From: Tanypteryx hageni
Taxonomy: Eukaryota; Arthropoda; Insecta; Odonata; Petaluridae
Reading direction: 5' to 3'
DNA: 64,000 bases
Assembly (NCBI GenBank): GCA_028673005.1
Contig: CM054120.1
Span: 59,084,057-59,148,056, forward strand
Each line of letters opens with the position of its first letter. Positions within the stretch are counted from its first letter, which is position 1. A model generated the notes under the pieces. It was given only the letters and a program-made list of their open reading frames with translations, was not told the DNA's origin and did not search any database. Position numbers and translations under genes: made by a program. Positions 1-12,250 of the stretch are shown here, piece by piece.

Positions 1-23
1 AGGCGCATTGTGTTCCGAGGCAC

Positions 24-170
24 GAGGGAAGGGGTGAGAAGGGAAGGGGTGAGGAGGGAAGGGGTTAGGAGGGAAGGGGAGAGGAGGGAAGAGAGGAGGG
101 AATGGTGGGAGATTGAGAGAAGAGGGAAGGGGGAAGGATTGGGCGGGGCCGAGGACGGATGAGTGCGGGG
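24..170. repeat. Purine-rich minisatellite
   Basis: An imperfect tandem array of a roughly 15-16 base purine unit (GAGGGAAGGGGTGAG-like) fills this stretch, with almost no pyrimidines on the + strand. The many runs of three to five G give it local G-quadruplex potential. The unit degrades rightward into plain GGGA-rich sequence. No gene is associated. Confidence 0.8.
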
Positions 171-180
171 CTGCTGAGGG

Positions 181-1735
181 AAGAGAATTTCGCCTTAATA
201 CGATGTACGATATGTTATTTCTTTCTTATTCATACATTTCATATTCCCGAGCATTTCTATAAATCCCCAAATAAGAAACAGTTTCAATAGGGCTTGTAAT
301 GCTTTCTTCGAGGAAAAGAAACTTCTGTTTCCCTCGGCGGATACTTTAATTTCCACGCAGAGAATCAAAGTGTTTATTTACTTGCCGTTTCTTTTTTTCA
401 TTCACCTTGCGTGAATTCCCAAGTATCAACGTTGCGTCCTTCTTCCTGCCTTCCGTGTTGAAATGTTAATGCTCTTCGGTTTGGCCAACCTCATAATTTT
501 TGCACTAAATATGATTTCATTATCACGCAATTATTATCTCTTCCGCTAGAATTTTTGATGGATGAAAGAACAAATTTATGCATTCTAATACGAGGCTCGA
601 AATATTGAGGTTTCAATAATTATTATTTCTTGCCTAAGTAGTATATGGTCTATCGGGTTTTGACGTTGTTTATTTAGAATTTTTACAATGCCGATGTCAT
701 TGTCTCTGTTGCAAGTTATTACTTCTTATCCTATGGAAAAAATAGTTTAAGAGAAACATGAACCGTTCCCTGACCATTTTGGTGCATTTAAGTTCATTTC
801 GTATATTACATCGTTAGCTATTTAATTTGCTTTAAGGTAAAATTATAAACATCACCCAATTAGGCTGATGAAAACAATGGTTACTATGTTTGAAAGCAAA
901 CTTATATCAAGCATATGTAAAACATCGCTCATCGCTTAGGGCGCTTTTCATAAAATTTGTATGCCTATTACCACGACTTCATTTACTTACGCATAAACGA
1001 CTGGCAATTACCATATTCAAATTGCTTCCTGCCTAGATCCCCAACAATCACTCGTGTCACCGTGTTTAGCGCGATGGCCACTTTCATTCTCATTCCGTTG
1101 CCGTCCGCTTTGCATTACACGTAAGGCAAGCTTCTCTCTCTCTGTCTCTGAATTTCATTTAGGTATTCTCCGTAAGTTGGAGTGCCATCCGTTGTTTGGA
1201 TGTTTGTTGACTCGTTATGTTTCGTAAGAGGCAGTTTGTAGTGGTTTAGCGTGACGTCTTTCCGCTCTGGGGTCCCGGATTCCGAAGTGCGTTTCCACCA
1301 TACGTTCCTCGGTCATGTTCAACTGTCACGCCGCGTAGGTCTCCGACGTTTGCACCACAAGGGGCTTGTTCAAGAACTAAATCTATAAACAAGGCTACTT
1401 ATATGAAAGCGGTACACATGATCACTTGTAAGTACGGAAGATTCTTTCGAAGTTTAAAGTATGTAATGTAATGTATGTATTACCAAACTTTGCATTTAAT
1501 GCTACCTTTTGAATAAAATATTTTCAGAATGCATCGTAAAATCTGTAATATAATCGGGAAACGCGATTGTGATGCAGTCACTTAGCTGTTTATCAGAGGC
1601 AGGATTTTAAAAATCCGAGGGCTACTTGAACGACGGGTAGGAGATAACTGCCATAGTGTATATTTATATATTTACGTTCAAATAAATAATGTAGCAGATG
1701 CTCAAAAACTTCAATTTTTAGGCGTTCTTTACCAG
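181..1735. other. No recognisable feature (about 1.5 kb)
   Basis: AT-rich sequence with scattered stops in all frames. I see no open frame with family resemblance, no tandem repeat beyond a short CT run near 1131-1147, and no transposon end. It could be host intergenic or intronic DNA. Confidence 0.5.
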
Positions 1736-1739
1736 CGAA

Positions 1740-2420
1740 GCAGTAGCAGCGGAACGCCGTTATGAGCATGTCTCCTCCGTCCGTCCGTCTGTCGTGACTT
1801 TCATCTCCTGAACCGCTGGACGTATTTTAATTAAATTAAGCATGAGTGGTCTTTATTAGAGCTTGTCACTGAATTGAGATTTTGAGCAACATTCGTCAAT
1901 TAAAACTTCCACTTTAGTAAACTTACACTCGTATCTCGTTAAAAGTGGTCAAGCAACGATCAGAAACCATATTTTTCTCTACCTAGCTCTTATATATAAG
2001 ATATCGATTAAAAAATTATTTAGATAGAGTAAAACATTTTTCGCAAAAATTCCGTGAGTCTACACTATTACGACTTAGTATAGTTTTGGAGTTAAAAATT
2101 CAAGAAAATCCAAAGCATCACATCACATATTTTGTTTACATCGGTAGATACGACTATTCCTTCTGCAAACAACAATTGAAAAGCATACTTTTCTCTACCG
2201 AGCTCTCATATGATCTGTGAGGTATATATTTAAAACATTATTCGAATAGAGGTCAATATTTCACAAAAAAGTTCGCGAGACGACTAGTGGTATCGGAGAT
2301 AAAAATTCAAGAATCACTCAATCTTTCTATACAGTTTTATAGTAATTTCCCAAATAAAGAACGCATATTAAATCTCCGTCTATTCAATTTATGGATTAAA
2401 CTATGCCTCCTTGTTTAATA
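1740..2420. repeat. Diverged dispersed repeat with two ~210-bp subunits
   Basis: A CCGTCCGTCCGT run near 1776 is followed by two related subunits. The phrase TTTTCTCTACC-AGCTCT recurs near 1971 and 2188, and AAAAATTCAAGAA near 2095 and 2302. A third diverged copy of the same phrases lies at about 9340-9520 inside another element. This shows a dispersed non-coding repeat; the class is not determinable by eye. Confidence 0.6.
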
Positions 2421-5400
2421 TAAGGAATTCTTCTCGGATATATCGGAGGAAAAATAATATTCTATGAAAATTTATTTTTTATAAGTGCTTAAACTTCGCT
2501 GTAAGCGCCGTTTCTATCAGCTGAGACTCTGCCTTGTTGCTGTGCGAAAAACATCACGCATTCTCTCGATTTTTCTTCCTAAGGACGTGGTCACCTTAGG
2601 TATAATACGTATCTCGTCTAATCGAGTTGAAAATATCAGCTTGAAGGAGGCAACGCGGATTAACTGGCTTTGAATCCTAGAGGCTTTGGATTCTTTAACT
2701 CATCGTTCCCGTTCTCCCCAACTGCGTGCTCTGTTACGCAAGCGCGCAGTCTTGCCCTTGGGGATGAAGACGTGAAGCCCCCACTTGGCCCCGTGATGCA
2801 TTTCGAAAGATAGCGTTTCACCGGGTTTTCCTTCTTCGAATCGTGCGAATGTGTAAGCGGTCGTCGAATCCCACGTCTCTAGCGGTCTTTCATGCTGCGT
2901 GATTTCCTCTCCGAGAACGAACCGTCCCGTTTTTACTTAAGAGTTTTAAATTGTTTTTGTCAAATCGGTAATTATCCACGAGATTTTGATGAATTAGGGA
3001 TGTTTTTTTATGACATCCTCTCTCTGTAATTGATTCAATATTGGAGGATACGTGTTTATTTCCGCATCTTGTTGCATTGCTTAAGAGTCTGCGTTTCAGT
3101 GGCAGGCGATTTCAAGAGGATTGTGGCCACCAAGATCTCCAGGCCTTAGTTCATCTGATTTTTTTAAATGAGTTTTTTAAAAGAACACTGTTTATTAAGA
3201 TAACCAGCACAGTAGAAGGGATATTAAAAGAGGCATTAAAACAAGTATTCAATAAGATGAATCGTTGGGTATTACTTGTGTTTATATCATAACGGCCAAC
3301 GCGTTCAATAGTTTTTGTAACCTGCTAATACATTCTGTATAAGTTATAGGTCATTTCATCGTTTCAGAATCACATATTTATATTTTGAAACAGATATTTC
3401 GCATAAAAAGACGTGCTACTATTTTCGTCGTTTAATTGCTGGTTTCCATTTTTCGGATCGAATTCGAGAAAATATCTTATTCGGATCATCATCAGAATGG
3501 TATTTTTTCCTGGCAATATAAACATAAAAATGTGGCAATTGGCGCTTTTCATAGGTCGGAGTAAACGAACAGAGGGTCTTTGACCCGGCGTTAGACCCCC
3601 GCCCTGCAATTATAGCCGCACTGCTCTTCATAACGCATTAGTAGAAATCATACGCAGCCATTACAGCAATGAAGCAGCCATATCTTATGTATCAAAGTCC
3701 ATCCGAGTATGTGTTATTTCGCATGGCTTTTCCAGGCCTATATTAAGTTCACTCTCGCGGGACAATGATATTTAGCTGCTTGCGTAACGTAAAAAAACCC
3801 ACATTTCTAGATTATAGCGGCAGGGCGTCATCTTTTATATTCTCTCACAGTTTATTTATCATAATTTTCTAGCTGGTGAGCTTGAAATCATTAATAAAGG
3901 AAAGAAAGAAAAATGTAAATGTCTTTATTGGAGAGACAGGCAATTTATTCCCCTCTTCACCCTAACCATTTAAAAATTTGTTTTCACTTAGATCATATAG
4001 ATTCACTGATTACAGCGTTAGATTTGTGCAGAATATATTGATGAAAGAAGCATTAGAAAAAGGCAGAAATAGTTGACATACATATTTTTGTCAAAGAAAT
4101 TGTTCAAAAATTACGATATTAATTGACAGCATAACGCATGCAACAAGAAATATGAATATTACAGAAGCAATTAGCTTAAAACAAATAAAAATAGGAAATA
4201 TTCATTATAAATTTAGAGAATATGAAATACTTGCTTAGAATTTAAATTGAAGGAGGTATAATGTGATTGGGGAAAACCTAGACATGTGTAAAGATATTCA
4301 TTTATAGGAAGCACATTATCCATGGATGGGGTTCTGGTCTATTTCATGTACGATATACGACTTAGCAAGGACTCGTTAAGATATACAGCCTTTTCCAGAC
4401 GAGGTTGTTAAACTTCATTCACGGAACACTTGCTCGAAAATCAACAAGGAAGGCAGACCATTAGAGTTGAGTTCGGATGCGGGTTTGAATGTCAGATTGA
4501 CATTTGTTAATATAGCGCGCAAACATTCAGCCGAAATTAGGACCGGCGTTGACGTTTGAGAGGCATAAGAAGGAACTCGTTAATTCTGGCTCAGGATGCC
4601 ACGATTCTCTGACATTGAGTATTATTACTGATTAAACTATCGTTTTTTATATTCCTTCACCACATATCAATCTGCGAGCGACCTCACTGTTTACTTACGC
4701 GTACAAATACGCAGTATGGAATTATATATCTAAGGAAAATCGGAATTTAAATGAAGACAATTAAATAATTATATGTGTTTGCGCGGATTATTTCATTCCA
4801 GCTTATTAGCTGTTTTATCAAATAAGGCTATTTTCCACGGCGTGTAGTGTTTTTAACGATGTTTATCGATCTTATTATAGTATATTAAAATTAAAGTCAT
4901 ATTTAGCTCTTAATGAAAAGAGATTCATTAAATATTAGGTGATACTGCGTAAAATGTATTCTTTAGTTTATCAATTATGTCGATTTATTTTTTAATATGA
5001 GAACTCAACTTATGACTTGTAAGTTACTCTGCAGCAAATTAATGGTTAAGTGATTTCTAAGCGTGTCTCAACTGCGGCGTAGCCACTGTGATGATAACTA
5101 TTTAGCCGTTAATTTTAATAAAAATTTAGAATTGAGTGAAATAGTTTAGTAAATATGTCCAATATTTTAATGATGTCCTGATCACCACGTATCAACATAT
5201 TTCCAGTTTCTAGGCCGGCAAAACAAAGGGATATTAACATTAAAAATTTCCAAATTTTTGCGTGGATAAAATATATTGTAAATTGAGGAGCACTCAATTT
5301 TTTTATTATATCCTATTAATTTTTATTCAGGCATTTATTGAACGAGTCGTGTTTTTGTATGATCGAACAGGAATAGGTCGTTAACCCATAGTTACCATGA

Positions 5401-5758
5401 AGCTGGAGCGAAAATTGTAATAAGAGTGCATGCTGATTATAAAATTTCTTGTTAAACTACTATTATGTACGTTTTCTGGGTTCTTTAGGTAAATGTAGAC
5501 GTACTCTGAACCAATTAATCTGATATCTAAGAAAAAATTCCAACTTATTTTAAATGCAAATTTCGGCAGTAATACAAACTAAAATTTGCATACATAATGG
5601 CCATTCTGCATGCTGGTAAAAACATTAAAAAATTTGTTACCTTGTAACAGTCTCATTTGATGATGAATAACTTTATACCGAATAATTTTTTATTGGAAAG
5701 TTAAGCCCAGATATTTTTTGAGCCTTTTTCTAGCTAATTGATACTTTTTCTAATAATG
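2421..5758. other. No recognisable feature (about 3.3 kb)
   Basis: I found no gene in either strand. A slightly GC-richer patch at about 2690-2930 has no open frame that I can tie to a family. Short ORFs here are at the length expected by chance and lack motifs. Confidence 0.45.
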
Positions 5759-5784
5759 TTAATAATTCAAGCCATGTGTATGAG

Positions 5785-6080
5785 ATCTCTCTCTCTCCAC
5801 ACATCCACGCTCACAGACACATTCACACACGCAGATACATGCACATAATGTACACACGCATTCGTTTGCACATGCACAGCTGAATCTGATGGAACGCACG
5901 TCTATAAATCTAATTTTTATTAACTCGAAAAAGAATTTTCCCCGCCCGTATTCATATCCTTCAAAATTAAGTTCTAAATCTGGAATTTTCATTCACGGGA
6001 AACACTTTGTCTTCCTTAGAGGCGTCATATACATGTATACATACCAATAAATACACGCAAATACACACAAATACGTGATG
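5785..6080. repeat. Degenerate CT/CA-rich simple sequence
   Basis: A CTCTCTCT run passes into an imperfect series of ACAC, CACG and ACATAC blocks to about 5880, and again at about 6030-6075. It produces a spurious cysteine-rich minus-strand ORF. Low-complexity sequence, not a gene. Confidence 0.7.
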
Positions 6081-6356
6081 TTCTGTGCGAAAACAATAAT
6101 CCCTTGCGAAAGGTGCAAAGCTGCTTTGGGCAAAATCGCGTCGCAAATTTACACCTAACGGAAATAAATCACGTATTCCTTTATGCTAGAAGCTTCCTAA
6201 CGTTACATACATTGGTAAAATACGGTGATCTCCCAATTTAGTATCCCACATAATTAAATTATATACGTATTGGGTAAATGAGTGCCTCAATGACACTCAT
6301 TCAATCGTGTAAAATCGAATGTGCGTTGGGAAAACTCGTTGGACGACGTTTTACAG

Positions 6357-6654
6357 CAGTGTTTCCCAAACTGGATGGCCCGGCACGTTTGGGTGCCGCA
6401 ACTGAATGTTTGGTGTGGGACGTACAACTTTTTTGAGCAAATTAAGTCAACGGCACTGAAATGTTTATAGGTCTTTTGGGAGATGATTTTTGCTACAATT
6501 AATGGATAGCGATGCAGTACCAACAAATGGACGTGCCCAAACATTTTGATGCTCGGATGCATAAATATACAATCATTTTTCAAGGCTATGGCGGCGCGAA
6601 ATTCTATCTTCGAAAGGATGCCGCGCCTGCAAAATAAAATCTTTGGGAACCACC
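6357..6654. mobile_element. hAT-type MITE, about 300 bp
   Basis: The left end reads CAGTGTTTCCCAAACTGG, a classic hAT terminus. The right end is its inverted relative, CTTTGGGAACCAC, preceded by GCCGCGCCTGC, which also recurs in hAT ends. The flanking octamers are TTTTACAG (6349-6356) and ATTCACAG (6655-6662), a 6/8 match consistent with a decayed 8-bp target duplication. There is no transposase inside, so it would be non-autonomous. Confidence 0.65.
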
Positions 6655-8440
6655 ATTCACAGCACAGTTCTCGGCGTGCCCGCGTATTTTCTTTATTTAT
6701 CAACGTAACAATAAAGTGATCCTCGGGATGGATCGTGCGAAATGACAATGGTACGCGGAATGTCCTTGCGTAAACGAATCCCTCAAAAGAATGACCGTAT
6801 CGCCCTTCCACGACTTATACATCCATCAAGAACAAATCTCGAGTGGGTGGAGGAAGGATTTGCGAAAGAAATAACCTTCTCGATCTCGGACAGGTATCGT
6901 AAGAGGCGGAAGATTCGCGTGGGTCTCTTTATGTCTCTCTTCTTTCGGCGCCGTCTTCGGTACTTTTCCTTCTGAACTTTTACGAGCCGTGGAAAAAGGG
7001 CCATCTAGTAGCGGGGTATGGGGGAACGTATTCGTCACTTTATGACCAGACCCGATCGCACCAGGAGCGAGCTCAAACGCCCTAACCCCTTGTAGGAAAA
7101 AATCGGAAGATAAACCCAGGAGGGCGTAAAAGTGCTCGAATGGCGCCTCGGATACTTTTTTTAGAATCGTATCTCAAAACAGTGGTATTATATCCCGGTT
7201 TTACGCGTAACCTTTGAGGATACGTGAAGGTTTTTTTTCCGAAGGGGTAGACGGGAAAATATTAAGGATGGTATTTTTTTCCCTCCCCGTTTACTGAAGC
7301 GTACGTGCGCGACTTCGGAGTCCAAAGGTCGTGAAGTTCCGGCTATGAATTACGTTTTTTTGAAAGGTGCGTTTGTGGAAACGTTTTTACACATAACGGA
7401 GATGTGAAATTAAAAATATCATCTTTATTTTTTTCGTGTAGCAGTGCGTTTGACCGTGATTTATTTTAAGTGATGTCGCGGGCCCTTTCGCCAAAGGAAG
7501 AAGCCGCGCGTTGTCACCTTGGATCTTCATTGAAAATAGACTGATCACAATGATATGCAGTCCAGGTTTGATTACTTATATTTTTATTAATTATAAAAGT
7601 GAGTTTATTTTATTTATATCCAGGTTTTCCTCATATCGACAATATATACGCGAAGTTAAAACATTTGAAAGAGTTACTTAAAATAAATAGTTCTTGAAAA
7701 TTTCCTTGAACGATTGCGGAAATATCGAGAGATGTCTCCCGTGTCGTTAAAATGAGGCACACATTCTCCGTGTCGACTTTCCGTTGGATTTCTTTCGGAA
7801 CGATCTAATTTCGCCACCCAGCGGTTTGTAGGAATTGCTATTATGGATTAAATATTTTCCGTAGATTATGAGCATGAATTTTTTTAAATGTGCAACGACT
7901 TGAGTAACGCGTATGCGTATTTCGTTTCACAGGGAATACCGACGAATAAATAGCGTTTTCGTTTGATTAATTCCGCGTTTGAATGCTCAAAATCGTCGAA
8001 TATAGCGAGGATTTTGATTTTGATTTAAATGCACGGACGAGTCGATTTATAATTCGGTTTTAGCTTAGATGCTCAGATGGTAATATTTTAATCACTTTAA
8101 CTATGAGTAATTAACCCATTCTGCCATGAATTTTGGAATGTTTTTATGTAATTGCAACTTATTTTCGAATAATTAAGTAATTTCTTAACCAAATGTTAAG
8201 GTGGTAGGTCAACATCTATCCCCTCTTTTGTATACAATATAAGTCAGAAGTTATTAATATAATGTAATGGAATATCTATAATAATAGACATGGCGAATGA
8301 AACGATTAACACACGGAAACCATGCTGCTTCAAACATCTTCTGTAGTTTATGTGAAAATGACACAAATTGTCCACTGCATCCGTTTAAGGGTGAGTTATT
8401 TGAATACATAAAAATTTTTCAGATGGCAGATAACTTATAT
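6655..8440. other. No recognisable feature (about 1.8 kb)
   Basis: The first 700 bases are GC-richer than the surroundings and hold overlapping short open frames on both strands, none with a recognisable domain. The remainder is AT-rich and featureless. A host exon in 6700-7330 cannot be excluded. Confidence 0.4.
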
Positions 8441-8520
8441 CTAGGCTTGGTAGGATTAAATTTAAATCGAAAAACGTCGATTTGTTTAAATTTTCAAAAT
8501 CGACGAAAATGAAAAGTCGA
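8440..8520. repeat. AATCGACG-rich repeat edge, inverted partner near 16.9 kb
   Basis: The phrase ACTTATATCTAGGCTTGGTA followed by AAATCGA and AAACGTCGAT recurs in reverse complement at about 16850-16965. Related CGTCGA/TCGACG text also occurs at 9600 and 31840-32000. This is a small diverged dispersed repeat of unknown class. Confidence 0.45.
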
Positions 8521-8660
8521 TAAGCGTCGGTTTTCCAACAAGATGGAAAAGGATACATCCAAAAACCTTTTCTTCATTATAATATTTAAGACGTTTCTGT
8601 TTTTTTTTCGCAATATTATTTCCTACATACGATTTCGTTCCTTTTCCGGGCTTGCATTAA

Positions 8661-10145
8661 AGGGCGCTCCACACTCTCGATTGTTCCAACAGTTTTACCC
8701 GTACGGTTTTTCCCCGTACACCGAACTCGCCTCCACACTTTGGGTTTTATTCCCAGTTTTACCCGTACGGTTAGGTCGGTACGTGTTTATCGCAGGCGGG
8801 CCTTCACTCTCCGTCAATTATAACTTCCAGTTTACATAAACACTTTAATAAATTTATACTCGTACTCAGCGCTGTAACTACCTATTTTAGCACCCGGGAC
8901 AAACTACCAAATATGCGCCCCCTCCATAAAAAATTCTCTAATACCTATATGGATTTAGGGAGAACAATTAATAAATAAATAAAAACTATCAATGATGTAA
9001 TTTATTACTGCAAATGTACATAATTTAAATAAATAATTATATATATAATTACATGCATAATTACCCACATACATAACTTAAATACAGAAGGTACAAATAT
9101 TTTGATATTAAAGAGTTAATCTATGTGATTTTATTGCAGCAAACTCATCAATAGCGTCATCGAAATTTATAGTTTCTGCTTTGCGTAATGTGTGGAACAC
9201 GTAGAGTAGTGAAATAACCCCTGTCCTTGTGACATGCACAACTTGCCTCGAACAATTTTTTCGCCCCTTCTTTAGTTACGCCCGGGGCAGACGCCCCTCT
9301 TGCCCCGCCCTAGTTACGGCGCTTCCCGTACTTTTATCTCGTTAAATGGTATCCGTCAAGCAACAATGAAAAAACATAAATTTCCCTCCCTCGCTCTTAT
9401 ATGATCTGTAAGCTATATATTTAAAAAAATATTCGGATAGAGGACTACATTTGCCACAAAATAGTCCGCAAGGCCACATAATTACGGCTTTAGTTTTGGG
9501 TATGATATAATTTATATATTTTTTTCTTCAAAAGGGTTCAAATCCACAGATCGTATGCTAATTCTTTATAATTTTAATCTCGATAAGAATAAAATCCTGC
9601 ACGTCGAAAAGTCGATTTTTACGTGTTATTTTATGGGAAATGGAAATGTCGAAACCAGGACTTTTCTTGAGACTTTTTTTCGTCATCACCTTAAAATATG
9701 CAAATCGAGTATTTCTTCCAAATTTTGAACGAGTATTTATTCATCGCAACCAAGGCATTGTTTAAACTTCAAAACAGCGTCGAAATTTCGTGAATATGCC
9801 GATAATTTGTTTATTTTCGTTACCGTGGTATTATTCATCCCAACCAAGGTATTTTTTAACCTTCAAAACAGCTTCGAAATGTAGATATTTGAATAGTATA
9901 TCGGCAGTGTGACTTTATGCAACACACCACGACTTGAGAAAAATGTACGGTTTCGGAACGAAATCGCCCCACACTGGCAAACTTGCCCGTACACCGTGAC
10001 TGAACCGAGCAAAAATCAAGCGGTGACAGATTCAGTTCGTTCCCATCCATTCTTCCAGATTTTTCTTCCACACGCTCCGTTTTACCCGTACAGTTTTAAC
10101 CGTACGGTTAAAAATGTCGGTAAAACCGAGAGTGTGGAGCGCCCT
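8661..10145. mobile_element. DNA transposon with perfect 19-bp TIRs
   Basis: AGGGCGCTCCACACTCTCG occurs at 8661-8679 and as an exact reverse complement at 10127-10145. Both ends continue inward with TTTTACCCGTACGG-type sequence, again inverted, so the TIR region extends imperfectly. The interior holds a separate hAT MITE (8867-9324) and a copy of the 1.7-2.4 kb repeat, and no transposase. Flanks (GCATTAA left, GTGACTG right) show no clear target duplication, so the superfamily is unassigned. Confidence 0.65.
8867..9324 (-). mobile_element. hAT-type MITE copy 1, nested
   Basis: Termini are CAGCGCTGTAACTA and, inverted, CTAGTTACGGCGCT. The body includes GCGCCCCC and CCCGGG blocks. It is the inverted counterpart of 11108-11567. 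Flanking octamers CTCGTACT (8859-8866) and CCCGTACT (9325-9332) match 7/8, fitting the 8-bp target duplication of hAT elements. No coding capacity. Confidence 0.75.
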
Positions 10146-10442
10146 GTGACTGAAAGGAGGGTATTTCCTTAAGGCCGTATTAAGACCGTATTACACGCTG
10201 ACGCTTTACCCGAGTATTTTCGTAAAAAAGCCTTTACCCGGGTAAAGCCTCAACGTGTAATAGGCTAAACACCCGAGGTTTTACGCGGGGAAAAACTTCA
10301 GACGAGCTAGATATTTTACTCGTGGCCTGGCGTAAAGGCGTCGCGCTAATAGCGTAGGGGGTTTACGCTGGCGTATTCCGCCACTGCGCATGCGCCAGCT
10401 TGAGTCTGTTCGTCCGTCCGTCCGTATGCATATATTAGGGAA

Positions 10443-10930
10443 GAATTGGCTGAACAGATTTCAACCAAATTTGTTAAATAAAATACTCACATTAATTAAG
10501 AACCAAAAAGGCATACTTGGACCGAATCGACTAAGCAGGGGTGCCACAATTGTAAGGTTAAACTTTTCGGTAATTTTGAATTTGGAAGGAATTGGCTGAA
10601 CCGATTTCAAAGAAAGTTTTAATGAATGAGGTGTACAACATGAAAAAACAAAATCATGATTTTAAGTACAGATATAGAAAGCAGGGCTGTCACAATACAA
10701 GGAATAAAAAATATTTTTATGCTTATTTATTTTGAACTGTCTTCATCGATTTTAACCAAATTTAATATTTGTAATGCACACCTATATATAAAACCATAAT
10801 AGTATATTAAGACCGAATCAGCAAAACAGGCATGCCACAATTGCCAATTAAACTCTTTCAGTAATTTAGTATTTGGAACGACTTTGCTGAACGGATTTAA
10901 ATTAAATTTTGTATATATGATTTTTACAAT
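10443..10930. repeat. 146-bp tandem repeat array
   Basis: The phrase GAATTGGCTGAACCGATTT, or a degenerate form, starts at 10443, 10589, 10734 and 10880, giving intervals of 146, 145 and 146. Each unit also carries a GAATC-nnn-AAGCAGGG-TGCCACAATTG block. A GTCCGTCCGTCCGTATG run sits at the left end. The same array occurs inverted at about 23100-23870, 33750-34500 and 59400-60070. I recognise the GGTTCAGCC-type phrase from dispersed non-autonomous repeats of insects but cannot fix the class. Confidence 0.75.
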
Positions 10931-11107
10931 ATGCCATGATGAAATGAAGTTGTTTAAAGGCCGTATTACATGCTGACGCTTTACCCGAGTATTGTCGTTA
11001 AAGAGCCTTTACCAGGGTAAAGCCTCAGTTTGTAATAAGCTAAACACCCTGGGTGTTATGCGGGGAAAACTTCAGTCGAACTAGATATTTTATTCGGGGC
11101 CTGGCGT

Positions 11108-11567
11108 CAGTGCCGTAACTAGGGCGGGGCAAGCGGGGCATCAGCCCCGGGTGCATCTAAATACGGGGCGCGAAAATTATTGATGGCAAGTTGTGCGAGG
11201 TTGCATGGCATAAAGACGGGCGATTTCACCACTCTACTTGTTCCAGAAAATACGCATAGCAGAAACTATAAATTTCGATGATGTTATTGATGAGTTTGCC
11301 ACATTAAGGTGATGTAGAATATCTCTTTAAAATTAAAATATTTATACTTTCTGTATTTAAATTATATATGTATGTATTATATTTTTAATTATGTATTTTA
11401 AATATATACATTTATACTGAGAAATTACGTCATTTATAGTTTATTTTTATTTATTAATTGTTCACCCAAAGCCCATATAGTAAAAAATATTGGTATTAGA
11501 GAGTTTTTGGAGGGGGCGCATATTTGGTATTTTGCCCCGGGTGCTTAAATAGCTAGTTACGGCGCTG
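11108..11567 (+). mobile_element. hAT-type MITE copy 2, nested
   Basis: Left end CAGTGCCGTAACTAG and right end CTAGTTACGGCGCTG form the TIR. Left flank CCTGGCGT (11100-11107) and right flank CCGGCGT agree apart from one missing base and one edge base, and the uninterrupted sequence GGCCTGGCGTAAAGGCGTCG survives at about 10325-10345. That paralogous empty site supports the insertion. It is inverted relative to 8867-9324. Confidence 0.8.
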
Positions 11568-11685
11568 CCGGCGTAAAGGTGTCGCGTCTAATAGCGACGG
11601 GGGCTTTACGCTGTCGTATTCCACTACTGCTCATGCGCCAGCTAGATTCCGTTCGGCCATCCATCCGTACGCATATATCAGGGAA

Positions 11686-11890
11686 GAATTGGCTGAACAG
11701 ATTTTAACCAAATTTGGTACATAGAATACTCACATAAATTAAGGACTAAAGTGGCATATATGGACCGAATCAACAAAGCAGGGGTGCCACAATTGTAAAG
11801 TTAAACTTTTCGGTAATTTAGAATTTGAAAGGAATTGGCAGAAGTAAAATAATATTTCTTTTACAAGTATTTCTAGAGAACTGATCCCAT
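11686..11890. repeat. Second 146-bp array (two units)
   Basis: GAATTGGCTGAACAG starts at 11686 and GAATTGGCAGAAG at 11832, an interval of 146. The array is cut by a (TA)n tract and the foldback at 11990-12250; related units resume at about 12350-12540 and end in a short hairpin, ACGGGAAACCCGT, near 12559. Confidence 0.7.
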
Positions 11891-11909
11891 GGATTTTTAA
11901 CCAAATACC

Positions 11910-11952
<43 letters not shown>
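11910..11952. repeat. (TA)n microsatellite
   Basis: Uninterrupted TA dinucleotides, about 20 units, immediately left of the foldback element. Confidence 0.95.
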
Positions 11953-11955
<3 letters not shown>

Positions 11956-11989
11956 CCTTTTGGAAAAGGGAAGATAAGCGGGATAAATG

Positions 11990-12250
11990 GATGGCAAAAA
12001 GATGCTCGGATAAGGAAGCCCAGTGAGCACTCACCAATAAGATGACTTCAGTTTGGCGAGTTGCTGAGGGTGTCGGAGTAACACATGAGTTGTGTCTCTC
12101 CTGTGCTGACGAAGGCGTCGCCCCCGAAAGCCGTTTTTTGTGTTTGTTTTACGTGTGTTACTCCGACACCCCCAGCAGCTCGTCAACCTGAAATCATCTT
12201 ATTGGTGAGTGCTCACTGGGCTTCCTTATCCCAACATCTTGTTGCCATCT
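11990..12250. repeat. Foldback element: ~96-bp arms around a 68-nt loop
   Basis: The left arm, from GATGGCAAAAAGATG to GTCGGAGTAACACA (11990-12085), is matched in reverse complement by 12154-12250 with only scattered mismatches. Shared landmarks are CCAGTGAGCACTCACCAATA and its inverse. The loop at 12086-12153 contains CTGACGA and CGAAAG. A transcript could fold into a long hairpin. It lies between (TA)n tracts; class unknown (foldback DNA element or a Penelope-like terminal piece are possibilities). Confidence 0.8.

Noticed and set aside
6287..6811. 174-codon minus-strand ORF
   Set aside because: It spans a hAT MITE and its flanks, has unremarkable composition and no domain, so it is likely chance.
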